Origin: Ceratothoa steindachneri
Lineage: Eukaryota; Arthropoda; Malacostraca; Isopoda; Cymothoidae
Assembly (NCBI GenBank): GCA_963969495.1
Contig: OZ018320.1
Location: forward strand, 75,490,162 to 75,554,161
DNA: 64,000 bases
Reading direction: 5' to 3'
In this document: piece by piece, positions 34,142 through 44,790 of the stretch
Layout: each line of letters begins with the position of its first letter
How positions within the stretch are numbered: the first letter of the stretch is position 1
Notes under the pieces: generated by a model
Database searches by the model: none
The model's input: only the letters and a program-made list of their open reading frames with translations
What the model was told of the DNA's origin: nothing
Position numbers and translations under genes: made by a program

Positions 34142-36474
34142 CTAGCTCGGAGGTGACGCGGGGGCCCTCCTCGAATTGAAGACCCTCACGGGAATGGCCG
34201 TACGCTTCCTAGGGGCAGAACACCGGGCGCTGTTGGCCGGACAAAGCACTGGAGGCACTGTCGCCTTCGAAGACTTATTGGGGGAGGTTGGGCTCGCCAT
34301 GCGAGTCTTTTCCTTCCTTCGCCTCGAAACCTTAGGTGGGCGTTGCGGCTTAAGAGGCGGGAGGCCTTCTTTTCGAGGAACCACCGTCTCCGAGCCACTC
34401 GCTCCACCTCGGGGCGTGGGCGAAGGAGCCGAAGCTCCTTTATTGCTGTCTTTCTTCCAGGGGACAGCCTTAGGAACCCCCGAAGATGGCCTAGCGACCA
34501 TCTTCAGTGGTGTTGCCTCCTGTGAGTCTAACGACTCGGTGTAGGCGCGTGACCGCTTCGCCTTGCGGGAAACGGTCACGCTGGGGGAAGAGGGGGAAGC
34601 CCTGGTTTTAGCCGGGGTTGGGTACGAACCCTTTTTGCCGCCAGCTTTACCAGAGGAGCGCCCGGGTTGGGTAGAGCCCGCAGAAGGGCCCCGAATGGGC
34701 GCGGAAACAACCGTGCTCGTTGGCCTGGATAGGCCAGGAGCAGAGGGTGCCTTTCTAACTACTGAGGCATATGACGTCCCAGGCAGAGCCGGGCGCGCCA
34801 GGACCAAGTCCTTAGCCTCGCGGAATGAGAGTCTATCCTGGGCCTGAACGGCCAGTATTTATTTCTCAAGGAGATATGCACCACATTGCTTCGAAAAAGC
34901 AGAGTGCGGCTCTCCGCAATTGACACACTTGGCCACACACGATTTGGACTTATCGTGTGTGACCTTGGAGCAATTTACACAGACTTCGGGTGACCCCGAC
35001 TTTGCACGTCTACATGAGCAAATCGTATTGCCGAAGCGGTGACAGTAATAGCACCGCCGCGGCAGTGGCACGAATGCCTTCACGCGGTAGCGGTACCAAC
35101 CGGCACGCACCGACTCAGGGAGCTTTTCACAGTCGAACGTGACGAAGAGTGTAGGGGTGGGTCTCGAGGCCCCTCCCTGTTTTCTCATCACACGTTCGAC
35201 CTTGACCGCCCCATGGTCGGCCAGCTCTAGGGTGATGTCCTCAATGGAGTAGTCAACGAGTTCCCTCGCATAAACTACTCCTTTCACAAAGTTCATGGTA
35301 GAGTGTGGCGTCACACTCACCGGGGTGCCATGAAGTGTCCGAAGAGCACTTATCTTGGCCGCCTCGGCGGGATTCGCCGCATTCGCCAGAAGGCTCCCGT
35401 CCGAGAAACGGGTTACCTTCGGCTCTCTACCAATTGCACTAGCTAATCCTCTCCTCTGATGGATCATGTTGCCCTTGGACAACATGGTGCCATCAGTGGA
35501 GCGAATAACGAGGAAGCATTTGAAGCCAGCAGGCTCGAAAACGCCAGGTAACCTCTGAATGAGGGGCCCCGATGTCATTGAGGCTCCACCCTGTGCACTC
35601 TTGGTCTTAGTCAGGGGCTCCGCACACGGGGGGAGGGGGTAAAGGGGCCGGATGTGCCGATCTTGGCTTGGTCGCCTTCTAAAGTGGCAGCAGACCCATC
35701 CGTCTCCGCAGCCCCCGCGGATGGAGAGGAGCCCCGAGTCTTCTTTGTTTTTCTAGTCTTTTTCTTTTTTGGAGAGGAGGGCGGGGAATGAACCCACTTC
35801 TCACCTCCGCCGGCAGAAGCCCCCATGCCAGATGGGCCGGCCTTAGCCAGGTCTCTCTCCGAAATGGAGAAGTTCCTGGTTGTCGTGGGGGCACCTGTCG
35901 GAGGAGATCCCTCCCCTCCTTGTATTGCCTCGGAGCCCTCAGCCGTTTGAGGAGGACCTTGCATAGGGGCGGACTCGGGTTCGGTGCTTGGCGCCGAGTC
36001 CGGATTCATACTCATGGAAGGCCCTACCGTCTGAGGCTGGGTCTCCTCAAGGACCATGTCTATCACAGGAGGAGCCTCCAGTTGGCCATCCCCTCCCAGG
36101 ACATCGAAGGTCTCCTTGGCAGCGTCAAGAGTCATTTGTGGGGAGGCACAAGCCTTAACCCCGCTCAGGTTTAATATCCTTGCCAGCAGGTCTTTTGATG
36201 GAAGCGACCGGAGGGGCCTGGCTTCCCTCTCCCCCCTAAGGGGGTTTGCCCTACCAAGCCGCTTCGATGTGGAGCGGCTGGCTAAGGGCTGCCTGCTGGC
36301 TTTGGTGGAAGTCCCCTTGGAAAGAAAAGAGGGGAATGCCGCTGGTAAAAGGGAGGTGCTCGTAAGCACCTCCAGAGAAGGGGGTGAGGGGGAGTCCCCT
36401 TCACCGGTAGGCGTAGGAGAGGAGTAAGCCTCCTCTCCGGTTAAAGAGATATGGAGGGTCCCCTGCGCAAGCAC
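34142..36474 (-). pseudogene. ORF1 (gag-like) of the I-like LINE
   Basis: Starts at 36474 on the minus strand with a Pro/Ser/Lys-rich region (to 35611), shifts frame, and continues through 35578-34859 with a nucleic-acid-binding core ending in three cysteine knuckles: CYYCHRFGNTICSC (usual His replaced by Asn), CVNCSKVTHDKSKSC and CVNCGEPHSAFSKQC. After one in-frame stop at 34859 the same frame goes on to 34142 as a basic, Ser/Pro-rich tail. I-element ORF1 proteins bind element RNA and form particles; three CCHC knuckles are characteristic. The frameshift near 35600 and the stop make it a pseudogene, though nearly intact. Confidence 0.85.
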
Positions 36475-37110
36475 AGGGGGGGTGAGCCTCCATTTTTTTG
36501 CTGGAGCTGCCCGAGGGCGGCTCCGTCGCTGTTATAGGGGAAGTTGGGGGTTGTTTTTTATTTGTTTTACATACATGGGCATGGTGACCCTCTTTTTAAT
36601 ACGGGACGCAATAGCTCATCACCTCTCGCAGTTGCCCGCACTGCGAGAGGTGCTTACAAGCCCGGCAGAGCCAGGCGCCGCCATTCGGGACCACCCCTCC
36701 CACCTGGTGGCCTGGCAGTCCATCGGCATCGCGGCTCCACCTTGGACACGGCGTAAAATTGATAGAATGTGAAGAGGATAGGAAAGGGGATGTGAGAAAG
36801 GTATGGGTAGGGATGAAGCAGGTTGTTTAAAAACCCCAATCCCGAACCGGAGCTCAGGGGTTAGGGAACAATGTCCCCTTCCCCCTCATCCCCGATCCGG
36901 GACGGTTGGCTTGAGAAGAAGGTCAGCATCTACCCTGTGAAATTAGAGGCTGACCAGAGAAAGTTGTGGGAGAGGTTGTATGAAAAGCGACGAGGTAGGG
37001 AAGAAATCGGGCTATCTGAAGGAAGGAAGAGAGGCTAAGCTGGGGCCGGACGGAGCGCTGGATCCCGTCAGCACGGCGGCCAGGATGGCAAATCGCCGCG
37101 CCCTTTAAGG
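36475..37110 (-). promoter_or_regulatory. 5' untranslated region of the I-like LINE
   Basis: Extends from the exact 5' boundary at 37110 (next to the duplication) to the ORF1 start. LINEs of this class carry an internal promoter at the 5' end. No TATA box is evident, as expected. A short inverted repeat, CACCTCTCGCAGTTGCC..CTGCGAGAGGTG, lies near 36620-36652. Confidence 0.6.
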
Positions 37111-37123
37111 GGTGGATCTGCTA
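37111..37123. repeat. Target-site duplication, right copy
   Basis: GGTGGATCTGCTA, identical to 30200-30212, adjoining the 5' end of the LINE. Confidence 0.95.
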
Positions 37124-37539
37124 AAGATATGAAAAAGAGACGTTGTGAACGATGCAAAGTAAGTTCAGGGGATGAAAGCTTTGTTTTAGCGTTGTTAAAA
37201 TTTAATCTATCGCCACAGAATCAGTTACGTAATGCGCCTGTAAAACCGGATCTTAAAGTCAATAAAAGGACAAAACTAAATGGAAACTCTGCGACACATC
37301 ATAAGTAAAGATAACCTTGACCAAATATTTGAATTTTATAAAAGTTTTGGTCGATTAAAGCAATAAATTAAACAAATAATTGCATTCAATAAACATTAGC
37401 ATAACTTCTAAAACAAAGATCGGTCGGTTCTCTGTTTCATTTGCTTCGGCCACTTCTCAGTGTCAAGCAACATTCTTTGAAACTGTTTTCTTAACGGAAA
37501 TTCTGTCAATATTTTGAATGACATTATATATACAATTGG
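37124..37539. other. AT-rich spacer, no gene
   Basis: No recognisable feature. It is the former continuation of 30199 before the LINE inserted. Confidence 0.5.
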
Positions 37540-37955
37540 ACACAATTGTAAGTACTGGTTCCTGATAAGTCAAACGTTTATGTTTATTATCATATTGATT
37601 TATCAGGCATGGGTTTGGTTTGGCAATTTTTCTTTATTGGGAAGCTACAGGCATGGGTTTAGTTTGGGCATTTATTTAATGGGACAGCTAGAGATAATCC
37701 CGATTTCAAGCGTTTATGTTTATAATTATATTTATTTACCAGTCAAGGGTGTGGTTTGTTTATTTTTCTTAATTAGGAGAGCTTCAGCTAATCCATATTT
37801 CAAACATTTATGTTCATAATCATATTAATTTACTAGTCATAGGTTTGGTTTAGCCATTTTCTTTTATTGGGACAGCTAGGGGTATTCCCTATTTTAAACC
37901 TTCATGTTTATAATCCTATTGATTTGCCAACCATGGGTTTGGTTTGGCCATATTT
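37540..37955. repeat. Minisatellite with ~95-137-bp unit
   Basis: About four imperfect tandem copies. Copy-start landmarks TCAAACGTTTATGTTT and variants lie at 37569, 37706, 37799 and 37893. Each unit also contains ATGGGTTTGGTTTGG-like and TATTGGGACAGCTA-like blocks; the first unit has a partial internal duplication. The frame at 37514-37819 is a by-product. Confidence 0.8.
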
Positions 37956-38295
37956 TAGTCGCGGGTGACTCTATATCTCACTATGTCGGTCAGTCGGTCT
38001 GTCAGTCGGTTCATCCGTCGGTCCCCGTTTTGTTTTGGTAATAACATTGTAACTATTCAGGCGATTCTGACGAAATTCGAAACACTTATGTTGTTTTACA
38101 TTTTCTTTCGAATTATATAATTGCCAAAGTCCTCCAAACGTTAGCCATAGAATAATTTGGTAATAACATCATGACTATTCTGCCGATTCTAATGAAATCT
38201 TAAACTTTCTTATGAAAGTTTTTAAGGTCGTAAGGTCATAAATCAGAATAAGTGAAAGCACGCGACTTTGGTCAACAGAACTTGTTTTGAACAAG
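37945..38295 (+). repeat. Dispersed repeat family A, copy 3
   Basis: Begins TTTTAGTCGCGGGTGACTCT, has GTCGGTCAGTCGGTCTGTC, then GGTAATAACATTGTAACTATT twice (second copy degenerate near 38159), and ends GCACGCGACTTTGGTCAACAG. It is the longest of the four copies and holds an internal duplication of the GGTAATAACAT block. Confidence 0.8.
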
Positions 38296-38774
38296 ACCTG
38301 CATCACTCGACCATCTTAGAGATGAACTTATGGATAAGGGAGGGATCATCTCAGTATCCGTATTAGAGAGACAAGGTCAATGGATCAATTAGTCGACGCA
38401 TTCATAAGTGTACTTATGATTCTGTAAAACGTTTTTAGCACTTGCAGTATCTAATTAATTTTTTATGCAAGCAGATCGCTAAAACGTTAGGAGTATATAT
38501 ATGGTTGGTTTTTATTAAGCGATTATTGATGCAGCAGAAGTATGGTCAGAATTCCGACTTGTGTTTACAGATTTTATATAAAGAAATTCAAGTAAATGGA
38601 GCGAATTTTGGCAAGATTTAAATACCATATTTTGAAGTTCTCCAGGATTAGATTTGCGACCGTGCTCCTTAATGGCCGTTGTTCCCTTCGTTTGAGATTT
38701 CTTTTTAGTTCTAAGTCTGATTTCCATATTAAATCAAATTTTAACTTAAATGGTGCTGCAATTCTGCAAATGTA
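38296..38774. other. No gene recognised
   Basis: AT-rich stretch before the 30-bp satellite. The minus frame 38515-38727 shows no known motif. Confidence 0.45.
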
Positions 38775-40850
38775 GTGAGCAAAGAAACATCCTTTGGATT
38801 TTTAATCAGCAAAGAAACATCTTTTGTATTTTTAATGAGCAAAGAAACATCCTTGGCATTCTAAATGAGCAAAGAAATATCTTTTGACATTTTAATGAAC
38901 AAAGAAACATCTTTTGTATTATAATGAGAACATAAAGATTCTTTGAATTTTTACTGATCAAAGAAATATATTTTGCAATTTTAATGACCAAGAAATATCT
39001 TTGGTAATTTTAATGAGTAAAGAAACATCTTTTTGCATTTTTATTGAGCAATTAAATAACCTTTGAATTTTTATTGAGCAAAGAAACATCTTTTACATTT
39101 TTAATGAGCAAAGAAGCATCTTTTGCATTTTAATGGGCAAATAAAGATCTGTTTGCATTTTTAATGAACAAATAAATATATTTTGCATTTTTAATGAGCA
39201 AAGAAACATCCTTTATATTTGTAATGATAAAAAAATATCCTTACTTTTGTAATGAGCAAAGAAACATCTTTTGCAATTTTAATGACCAAATGAACATCAT
39301 TTTGCATTTTTAATGAACAAATAAATATTTTTTAAAATTTTATTGTGCTAAGAAACATGTTTTACATTTTTATTGAGCAAAGAAACCGCTTTTGCATTTT
39401 AATGACCAAAGAAACATTTGTTGCAATTTTAATGAGCAATGAAACATCTTTTGCATCTTAATAAACCAAGAAACATCGTTTGCATTTTTAATGAGTAAAT
39501 AAACATCTTTTGCATTTAGGATGAGCCAAGAAATATCTTTTAGATTTTTAATGAGCAAATAAACATATTTTGCATTTTTATGAGCAAAGAAACGTCTTTA
39601 GCATTTTTAATGAACAAAGAAAAATCTTTTGCATTATTAATGAACAAAGAAACATCTTTTACATTTTTAATGAGTAAATAAACAACATTTGCATTTTTAA
39701 TGATCAAAGAAATACCTTTTTCAATTTTAATGAACAATGAAACATCTTTGGTCATTTTAATGGACAAAGAAACATCTTCTTGCATTTTTATTGAGCAATT
39801 AAATATCTTTTGCATTTTTATTTAGCAAAGAAACAACTTTTTCATTTTTAATGAGCAAAGAAGCATCCTTTGCATTTTAAAGGGCAAATAAAGATATGTT
39901 TGCATTTTTAATGAACAAATAAATATATTTTGCATTTTTAATGAGCAAAGAAACATCTTTTGCAATTTTAATAACCAAATAAATATCATTTTACATTTTT
40001 AATGAACAAATGAATATTTTCTAAATTTTATTGTGCTAAGAAACATGTTTTACATTTTTATTGAGCAAAGAAATAGCTTTTTCATTTTAATGCCCGAAGA
40101 AACATTTTTTGCATTTTTAATGAGCAAAGAAACATCTTTTGAATTTTAATAAACCAAGAAACATCTTTGCAAATTAACATATTTTTCATTTTTACTGAAT
40201 ACATAAACATTCTTTGCATTTTTAATGATCAAAGAAATAACTTTGGCAATTTTAATGAACAATGAAACATCTTTGGTAATTTTAATGAGCAAAGAAACAT
40301 CTTTTTGCATTTTTATTGAGAAATTAAATATCTTTTGCATTTTTATTGAGCAAAGAAACATCTTTTACATTTTTAATGAGCAAAGAAACATCCTTTGCAT
40401 TTTAATGGGCTAATAAAGATCTGTTTGAATTTTTAATGAGCAAATAAATATATTTTGCATTTTTAATGAGCAAAGAAACATCGCTTGTATTTTTAATGAT
40501 CAAAGAAATACCTTTTACTTTTTTAATAAGCAAAGAAACATCTTTTGCAATTTTAATGACCGAAGAAACTTCATTTTTCATTTTTAATGAACAAATAAAT
40601 ATTTTTTCATTTTATTGAGTTAAGAAACATCTTTTACATTTTTAACGAGCAAAGAAACATCTTTTGAGTTTTAATGACCAAAGAAACATCTTTTGCAATT
40701 TTTTTGGTCAAATAAATGTCTTTTGCATTTTTATTGATCAAAGAAACATCTTTTCATTTTTAATGAACAAAGAAACAGCTTTTGCATTTTCGGAGCAAAT
40801 AAATATATTTTGCTTTTTTAATGAGTAAAGAAATATCTTTTGCATTTTCA
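38775..40850. repeat. 30-bp satellite with higher-order structure
   Basis: About 68 imperfect copies of a 30-31-bp unit near AATGAGCAAAGAAACATC followed by TTTTGCATTTTT. A variant series repeats at a larger scale: TTATTGAGCAATTAAAT-type units at about 39041, 39788 and 40313, each preceded by CTTTGGTAATTTTAATG or CTTTGGTCATTTTAATG and followed by the same run of variants (AAGCATC, GGGCAAATAAAGAT, TAAATATATTTTGC, CATCATTTT). The unit length divisible by three leaves minus-strand frames such as NAKDVSLFIK open; I regard these as artefacts. Confidence 0.95.
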
Positions 40851-40860
40851 AATGTATGTA

Positions 40861-41176
40861 GTGCCCATTGCAAGGTGGATTAGGATCAACAATCAAGCCT
40901 CACAAATGAGTGTCATATAAATCCTATGAAGTTTTGAGATGGGCACGTAAATAATTCTGTGCATACAAATGATCTAAAAGTGTATAGCAGTCTCCATGCA
41001 TAAGAATAATTCCTTGTGTAAATAATATATAACATCTTTGAAAAATAATAATGTATGTATTGTATAGCTTTCCTCTATGTAAATAATAAGAAAAAGTGCA
41101 TTGCACGCCGAATAGGTCTAACAATGAAGCCTCACATATGACTATCATGTGAATCTTATAAAGGTTTGTAACAGGC
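40861..41176. repeat. Degenerate direct duplication beside the satellite
   Basis: About 85 bp at 40861-40948 and again at 41095-41176 share GTGC...ATTGCA, AACAAT(C/G)AAGCCTCACA, TATCATGTGAAT-like and a terminal GGCAC block, roughly 70 percent alike, 235 bp apart. Confidence 0.5.
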
Positions 41177-41710
41177 ACACAAATCGAAGATTGAAATAAT
41201 ATACCAGTCTGAAATAATTAATTAATGTAAGACAAAACGAATACTTGTAAATAATATAAAATTACAATTTAATTTATGTACAGCGGAACCTCGGTTGTCG
41301 AACGGCTCCCTTTTCGAACATATCGGTTGTCGAATAAAATTTTGAACTAAAAATTGCCCCACTGAGTGACTGAGCATGGTGCGTCAAGCTTGCCTCAGCC
41401 TGCGCTCGGAGTATACACACTAGGAACTTTTGTCTGATTTTGCCGGTACAGGTGGAAGATCCCAAATCCGGCTTCCTCGGGACCAAGACTGTGCCAGATT
41501 TTGGATTTTTCTGGATTTCGGATCACTAATCCCAGGCCTATTTAAATTAAAAAATTAATTTAACCCTCAAGATATACCCCTATACAATATCTATTTACGT
41601 ACTTTGGTGCATTTCCATCGATAATTTCTGGTCGAAATTATCGATTAAAAAAGATTGGCCCAAATTTTACCGAATATCTCGGGAACTAACCTGCCGATTT
41701 CAACGAAACT

Positions 41711-41754
41711 AAGGTCCTCCTCCCCCCCCCCTCCCGCAGGGTGAGGAGGACCTT
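41711..41754. repeat. GC-rich hairpin at the retroelement's 3' side
   Basis: AAGGTCCTCCTC and GAGGAGGACCTT form a perfect 12-bp stem around a C-rich loop with a C9-C10 run. It lies just beyond the 3' end of the minus-strand RT-RNase H gene and may mark the element boundary or act as its terminal structure. Confidence 0.55.
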
Positions 41755-41978
41755 CCTTTTATTTTAAGCAAAATTACAAAAAAGCTTTCAGTAGAAAGTG
41801 TTAACAATTTTGTGACAAAATAAACAAAAATTTAAACATATAGTTATGGAAAGAAAAGGAGGCGAAGGGGTGGATGGAGGGAGCAGGTCACACCAGGCAG
41901 AACGCTGTTAAACGTCCGTCCCGTCTCGGAGAGTGTGGGACCTTATATAGTCCAGACTAAGAACGGGCCCACACACGC

Positions 41979-43556
41979 CTAAGGACTTCTTGCAAAGTGC
42001 CGAGACGGGACGTCCGCTGGATTGTGCCTGCTGCGAATGTATCCAATGTTCCTTGATGAAATCCGGAAGGCTTTGGAGTAATCCATGAGGGCTGTGGTAG
42101 AGAGGGCAAGGAGGGTGGGTTCTGGAATCTTGCCGCGTTTGGCATTCCAAATGGCCCTGATGTTATCCCCGAACATGAGGGCGCGGGGGGCAAACATGGT
42201 GGAGAGGATGAGCCCGAGGGATTCTAGCTCAAAAATTGCCGTGTTCCATTGGCGGCAGTCGAGGGCCATGGAGACACCTTGGGACCACCAGCCAATGCCC
42301 CACGGGGAGGCGTCGAATTAAAGGGCCGGGGCGATTCCCTTCGGGGGGCGGAAGCGCGTCCAATGGTTGTGGATGAGATGGCAGAGGTGAAGAAAAGGTC
42401 CGGGGTTGGGGTGAGAGGACTGGAGATAACATAGTTGAATCCAGCAGAAAGGTAAGCGGAGGGCCGGGAGGACGAAGTTTAGTAAACCCGCAAGCCGGGA
42501 CCAGGCCTTGCGGGAAACCGGGCTGGAGGACATGATACGGAGAGCCGAGCGGGTCTTGTCCCGCATTGACGTGGTAAGCTGGATGCGCTTCAGCTTGAGA
42601 TCTATATTAAAGCCCAAGTAGGAGATCTTCTTGCTGGGGACGGTGACCGACTTATGCCAGTTGGCATTAATTGAGCTGCGGTCTATGGTATGCATGAAGG
42701 CGCGGAGGGCGCGCTTCTTACCAATGCACAGCACATCGTCAAGGTAAGTATACACCCTGATGTGGTGCCTAGCTGCCAGTTGGTTCATTGTAGTAGATGT
42801 GAGTTTCTGCATTATAAAGGGGGCTCCGTTGAATCCCATGGGGAGGCGGGTGAACCTAAAGGAGCGGTTCTGGCAGTGGATGCCGAACCACGGCCGGGCC
42901 TTGGGATGAAGGCGGACGTGGTAGAAACCGTCCTTCAAGTCGAGTTTCATCGCCCAAAGGCCCTCAGTGGCCGAGTCCATGATCTTTTTTATGCTAGGGA
43001 GGCTGAATCTAGGTGGACGGTAAGCGTCGGCGGCGGGGGACATGTCGTAAATTAGACGGGCAGAGCCGTTGGGCTTGGTCACCCCGAAGATCCTATGGGC
43101 GCAACGGATGCGGGCCTCTTCCATCACGCCGCGTTCCACGAGCGTGGTGATCCACGGCAGGGTTCTATCGTCGGAGGGGGCCCAGTTACTGTAGGTCTTG
43201 TTGAGAAACAGCTTGATTCCTTCTTTGGCATTGGCCTTTTGAAGATGTGAAATGGGGGTGATTGAGTCATAAGAGCCCGGTTCTTCAACATCGAGGGGGG
43301 TGGCGAAGTCTACTCTGGGGGTTTCCGGCTCGAGAGGGTCCAAACCGGGGCTTTCCCACTGGTCTCCCCTGTTGTCGTTGTCCCGATTATCACGGGCGTT
43401 GTCCCCGTTCTGTTGCTGTTGGCCATCGTTGTTGTTGTTGTCGTTGCCCCTTCCCCTCATGATGTCCGGGGGGCCGCTATTGGGGTCATTCAACACGTCA
43501 CCCATTTCGGAGGGGTGGGTGTCGGATGAGGCGGTCGAACCAGGCGGAGTGGCCAC
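41979..43556 (-). pseudogene. RT-RNase H protein of the GC-rich retroelement
   Basis: The 412-residue frame (43556-42318) starts with a low-complexity Asn/Gln/Asp-rich region (residues 36-65). RT follows: FGVTKPNGSARLIYDMSP (157-174), motif A MKLDLKDGFYHVRLHP (203-218), motif B LPMGFNGAPFIMQKL (238-252), YTYLDDVLCIG (269-279) and SYLGFNIDL. After a frameshift near 42318, RNase H continues (42317-41979): DASPWGIGWW, FELESLGLI, FGDNIRAIWN and RHNPADVPSR, giving the D-E-D-D set. The start overlaps the first ORF by 67 bases in another frame, which would suit translational frameshifting. The RT active site is intact; a single frameshift separates the domains. Confidence 0.78.
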
Positions 43557-44790
43557 AGGTCCTTGAAGGACTGTGGGGACAGCGAGGCCGGGTTGCGGGA
43601 TGCACAGGGTGAAACACAGGTCAGGGACGGGAGGGGGGGGTCGTGGATGACCAGGGCACCAAGCTCAGGGGCGGCCGTCTCAAAGAATGAGACAATCTCA
43701 GGTTCCGGAAGGGAAGGAAAAAGGGTGATGGTGGGGTCTTGGAGTTCTATAACTTGTGGGCTGGCGGTTACACTACACATTTCAAGATCACTGCTCACAG
43801 AGCTTAGCACGGACACTGGTCTTAACACATCGTACAGAATGGAGGGGATAGGCACTGGGGGAAGGGCGCACTGGGGAGTTCCGAACAGGTTGTCGTGGTC
43901 ACAGGGGATCCATTCTGGCGTTGATGAAGTTTCCGATATGGTGAAGCCTGAAGCCGAAGAGTCGAGGGTGGGGTCCGGGCTGGGGAAGTAAGGCGGAGTT
44001 CCTGGGCTGAGCGAGCGGAACTCGTCCGAGGTGTCCGAGAGGGTACGGCGATCGAGGCCAATACGACGGCGATGGCGTGCGATTCGGACCTCCGTCTGCC
44101 AGCCGACGTTTCGTCTAACGTCTGCCAGGAACCTGCGGGCCCGGTCGAGACCGACCCGCAGGGCGTCGCCGACCAACTCGTCTAGGTGCTGAGCTTCGGT
44201 ACCAAGACCCGTACGCCGGGGGGGGGGGTCTGGCTGCTGTAGAGCGGTTGAGGATCCGCGAATCATATTCTATTCCTGATTCAGTGGCGGCTTGGAGGCG
44301 GGTGTCAACTAGGGCCGTTGACCAACCGTGGAGTGACACGGTGTAAAATAATCTGACGCGCTGGTGAAGTGTGTGGTATGTCGCGGACGGTATGCTCAGC
44401 CGGAACGGGTAGAGAGCTAGGAGAAGTTCTATCTCTATTTGATCCCGTGTTCTGAAGGTTGCTGAGGTTAAGTTGCGGGCGTAGCACTCTATGTCCACCG
44501 GCTGAGCCCTTGTAGTTTCTTCGAGGGCGGGTTCATACGCTGGCGGCGGACGACTGGGCGACCTAGGGGTCTCTGGGTCAAGTACGTAAGAGAAGGGATC
44601 TAAGTCTAATCGACGAAGAGCCTGTACCGGAGGAGGCGACGGACCCCTTGCGTGGCGAGCCTCTGGCCTCTCTCTCGCCGGTGAGTCGGCGAGGCTCCGA
44701 GGCGGGTCGGGGAGGATGTAGCGCGTAGAGCTTTCTTGCGAGCCAGCACTGAAGCCGCCTTCCCCTGAGCACGTCCTGGAGTCTTGAGTT
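43490..44790 (-). pseudogene. First ORF (gag-like) of the GC-rich retroelement
   Basis: Reading from about 44790, one frame runs through PLDLDPFSY-like sequence and IECYARNLTSATFRTRDQIEI to 44115. From 44266 a second frame continues (IRGSSTALQQ, LGTEAQHLDELVGDALRVGLD, then a Pro/Ser/Thr-rich stretch) to 43490. The change of frame coincides with a G10 run at about 44219-44228, so a homopolymer slip, real or sequencing, probably joins one protein of about 430 residues. There is no zinc knuckle. Position ahead of RT suggests a capsid-like role, which is inference only. Confidence 0.5.

Larger units (their letters stand above)
30213..37110 (-). mobile_element. Near-full-length I/Nimb-like non-LTR retrotransposon
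   Basis: A 6.9-kb LINE on the minus strand, flanked by a perfect 13-bp duplication GGTGGATCTGCTA (30200-30212 and 37111-37123). The 3' end is an A-rich tail (minus strand, at 30213-30230). It carries a 5' untranslated leader, a gag-like ORF1 with three cysteine knuckles, and an ORF2 with APE endonuclease, RT, RNase H and a C-terminal CCHC. RNase H after RT, with this ORF1 type, fits the I superfamily (I/Nimb). It is much more GC-rich than the flanks. Only a handful of stops and frameshifts interrupt it, so the insertion is relatively young. Confidence 0.9.

Noticed and set aside
38806..40361. Minus-strand frames encoding NAKDVSLFIK-type decapeptide repeats
   Set aside because: A by-product of the 30-bp satellite unit; frames change with indels and there is no sign of selection.
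38775..40850. Possible CRISPR array
   Set aside because: Units are contiguous degenerate tandem repeats without unique spacers, and the sequence is eukaryotic in character.
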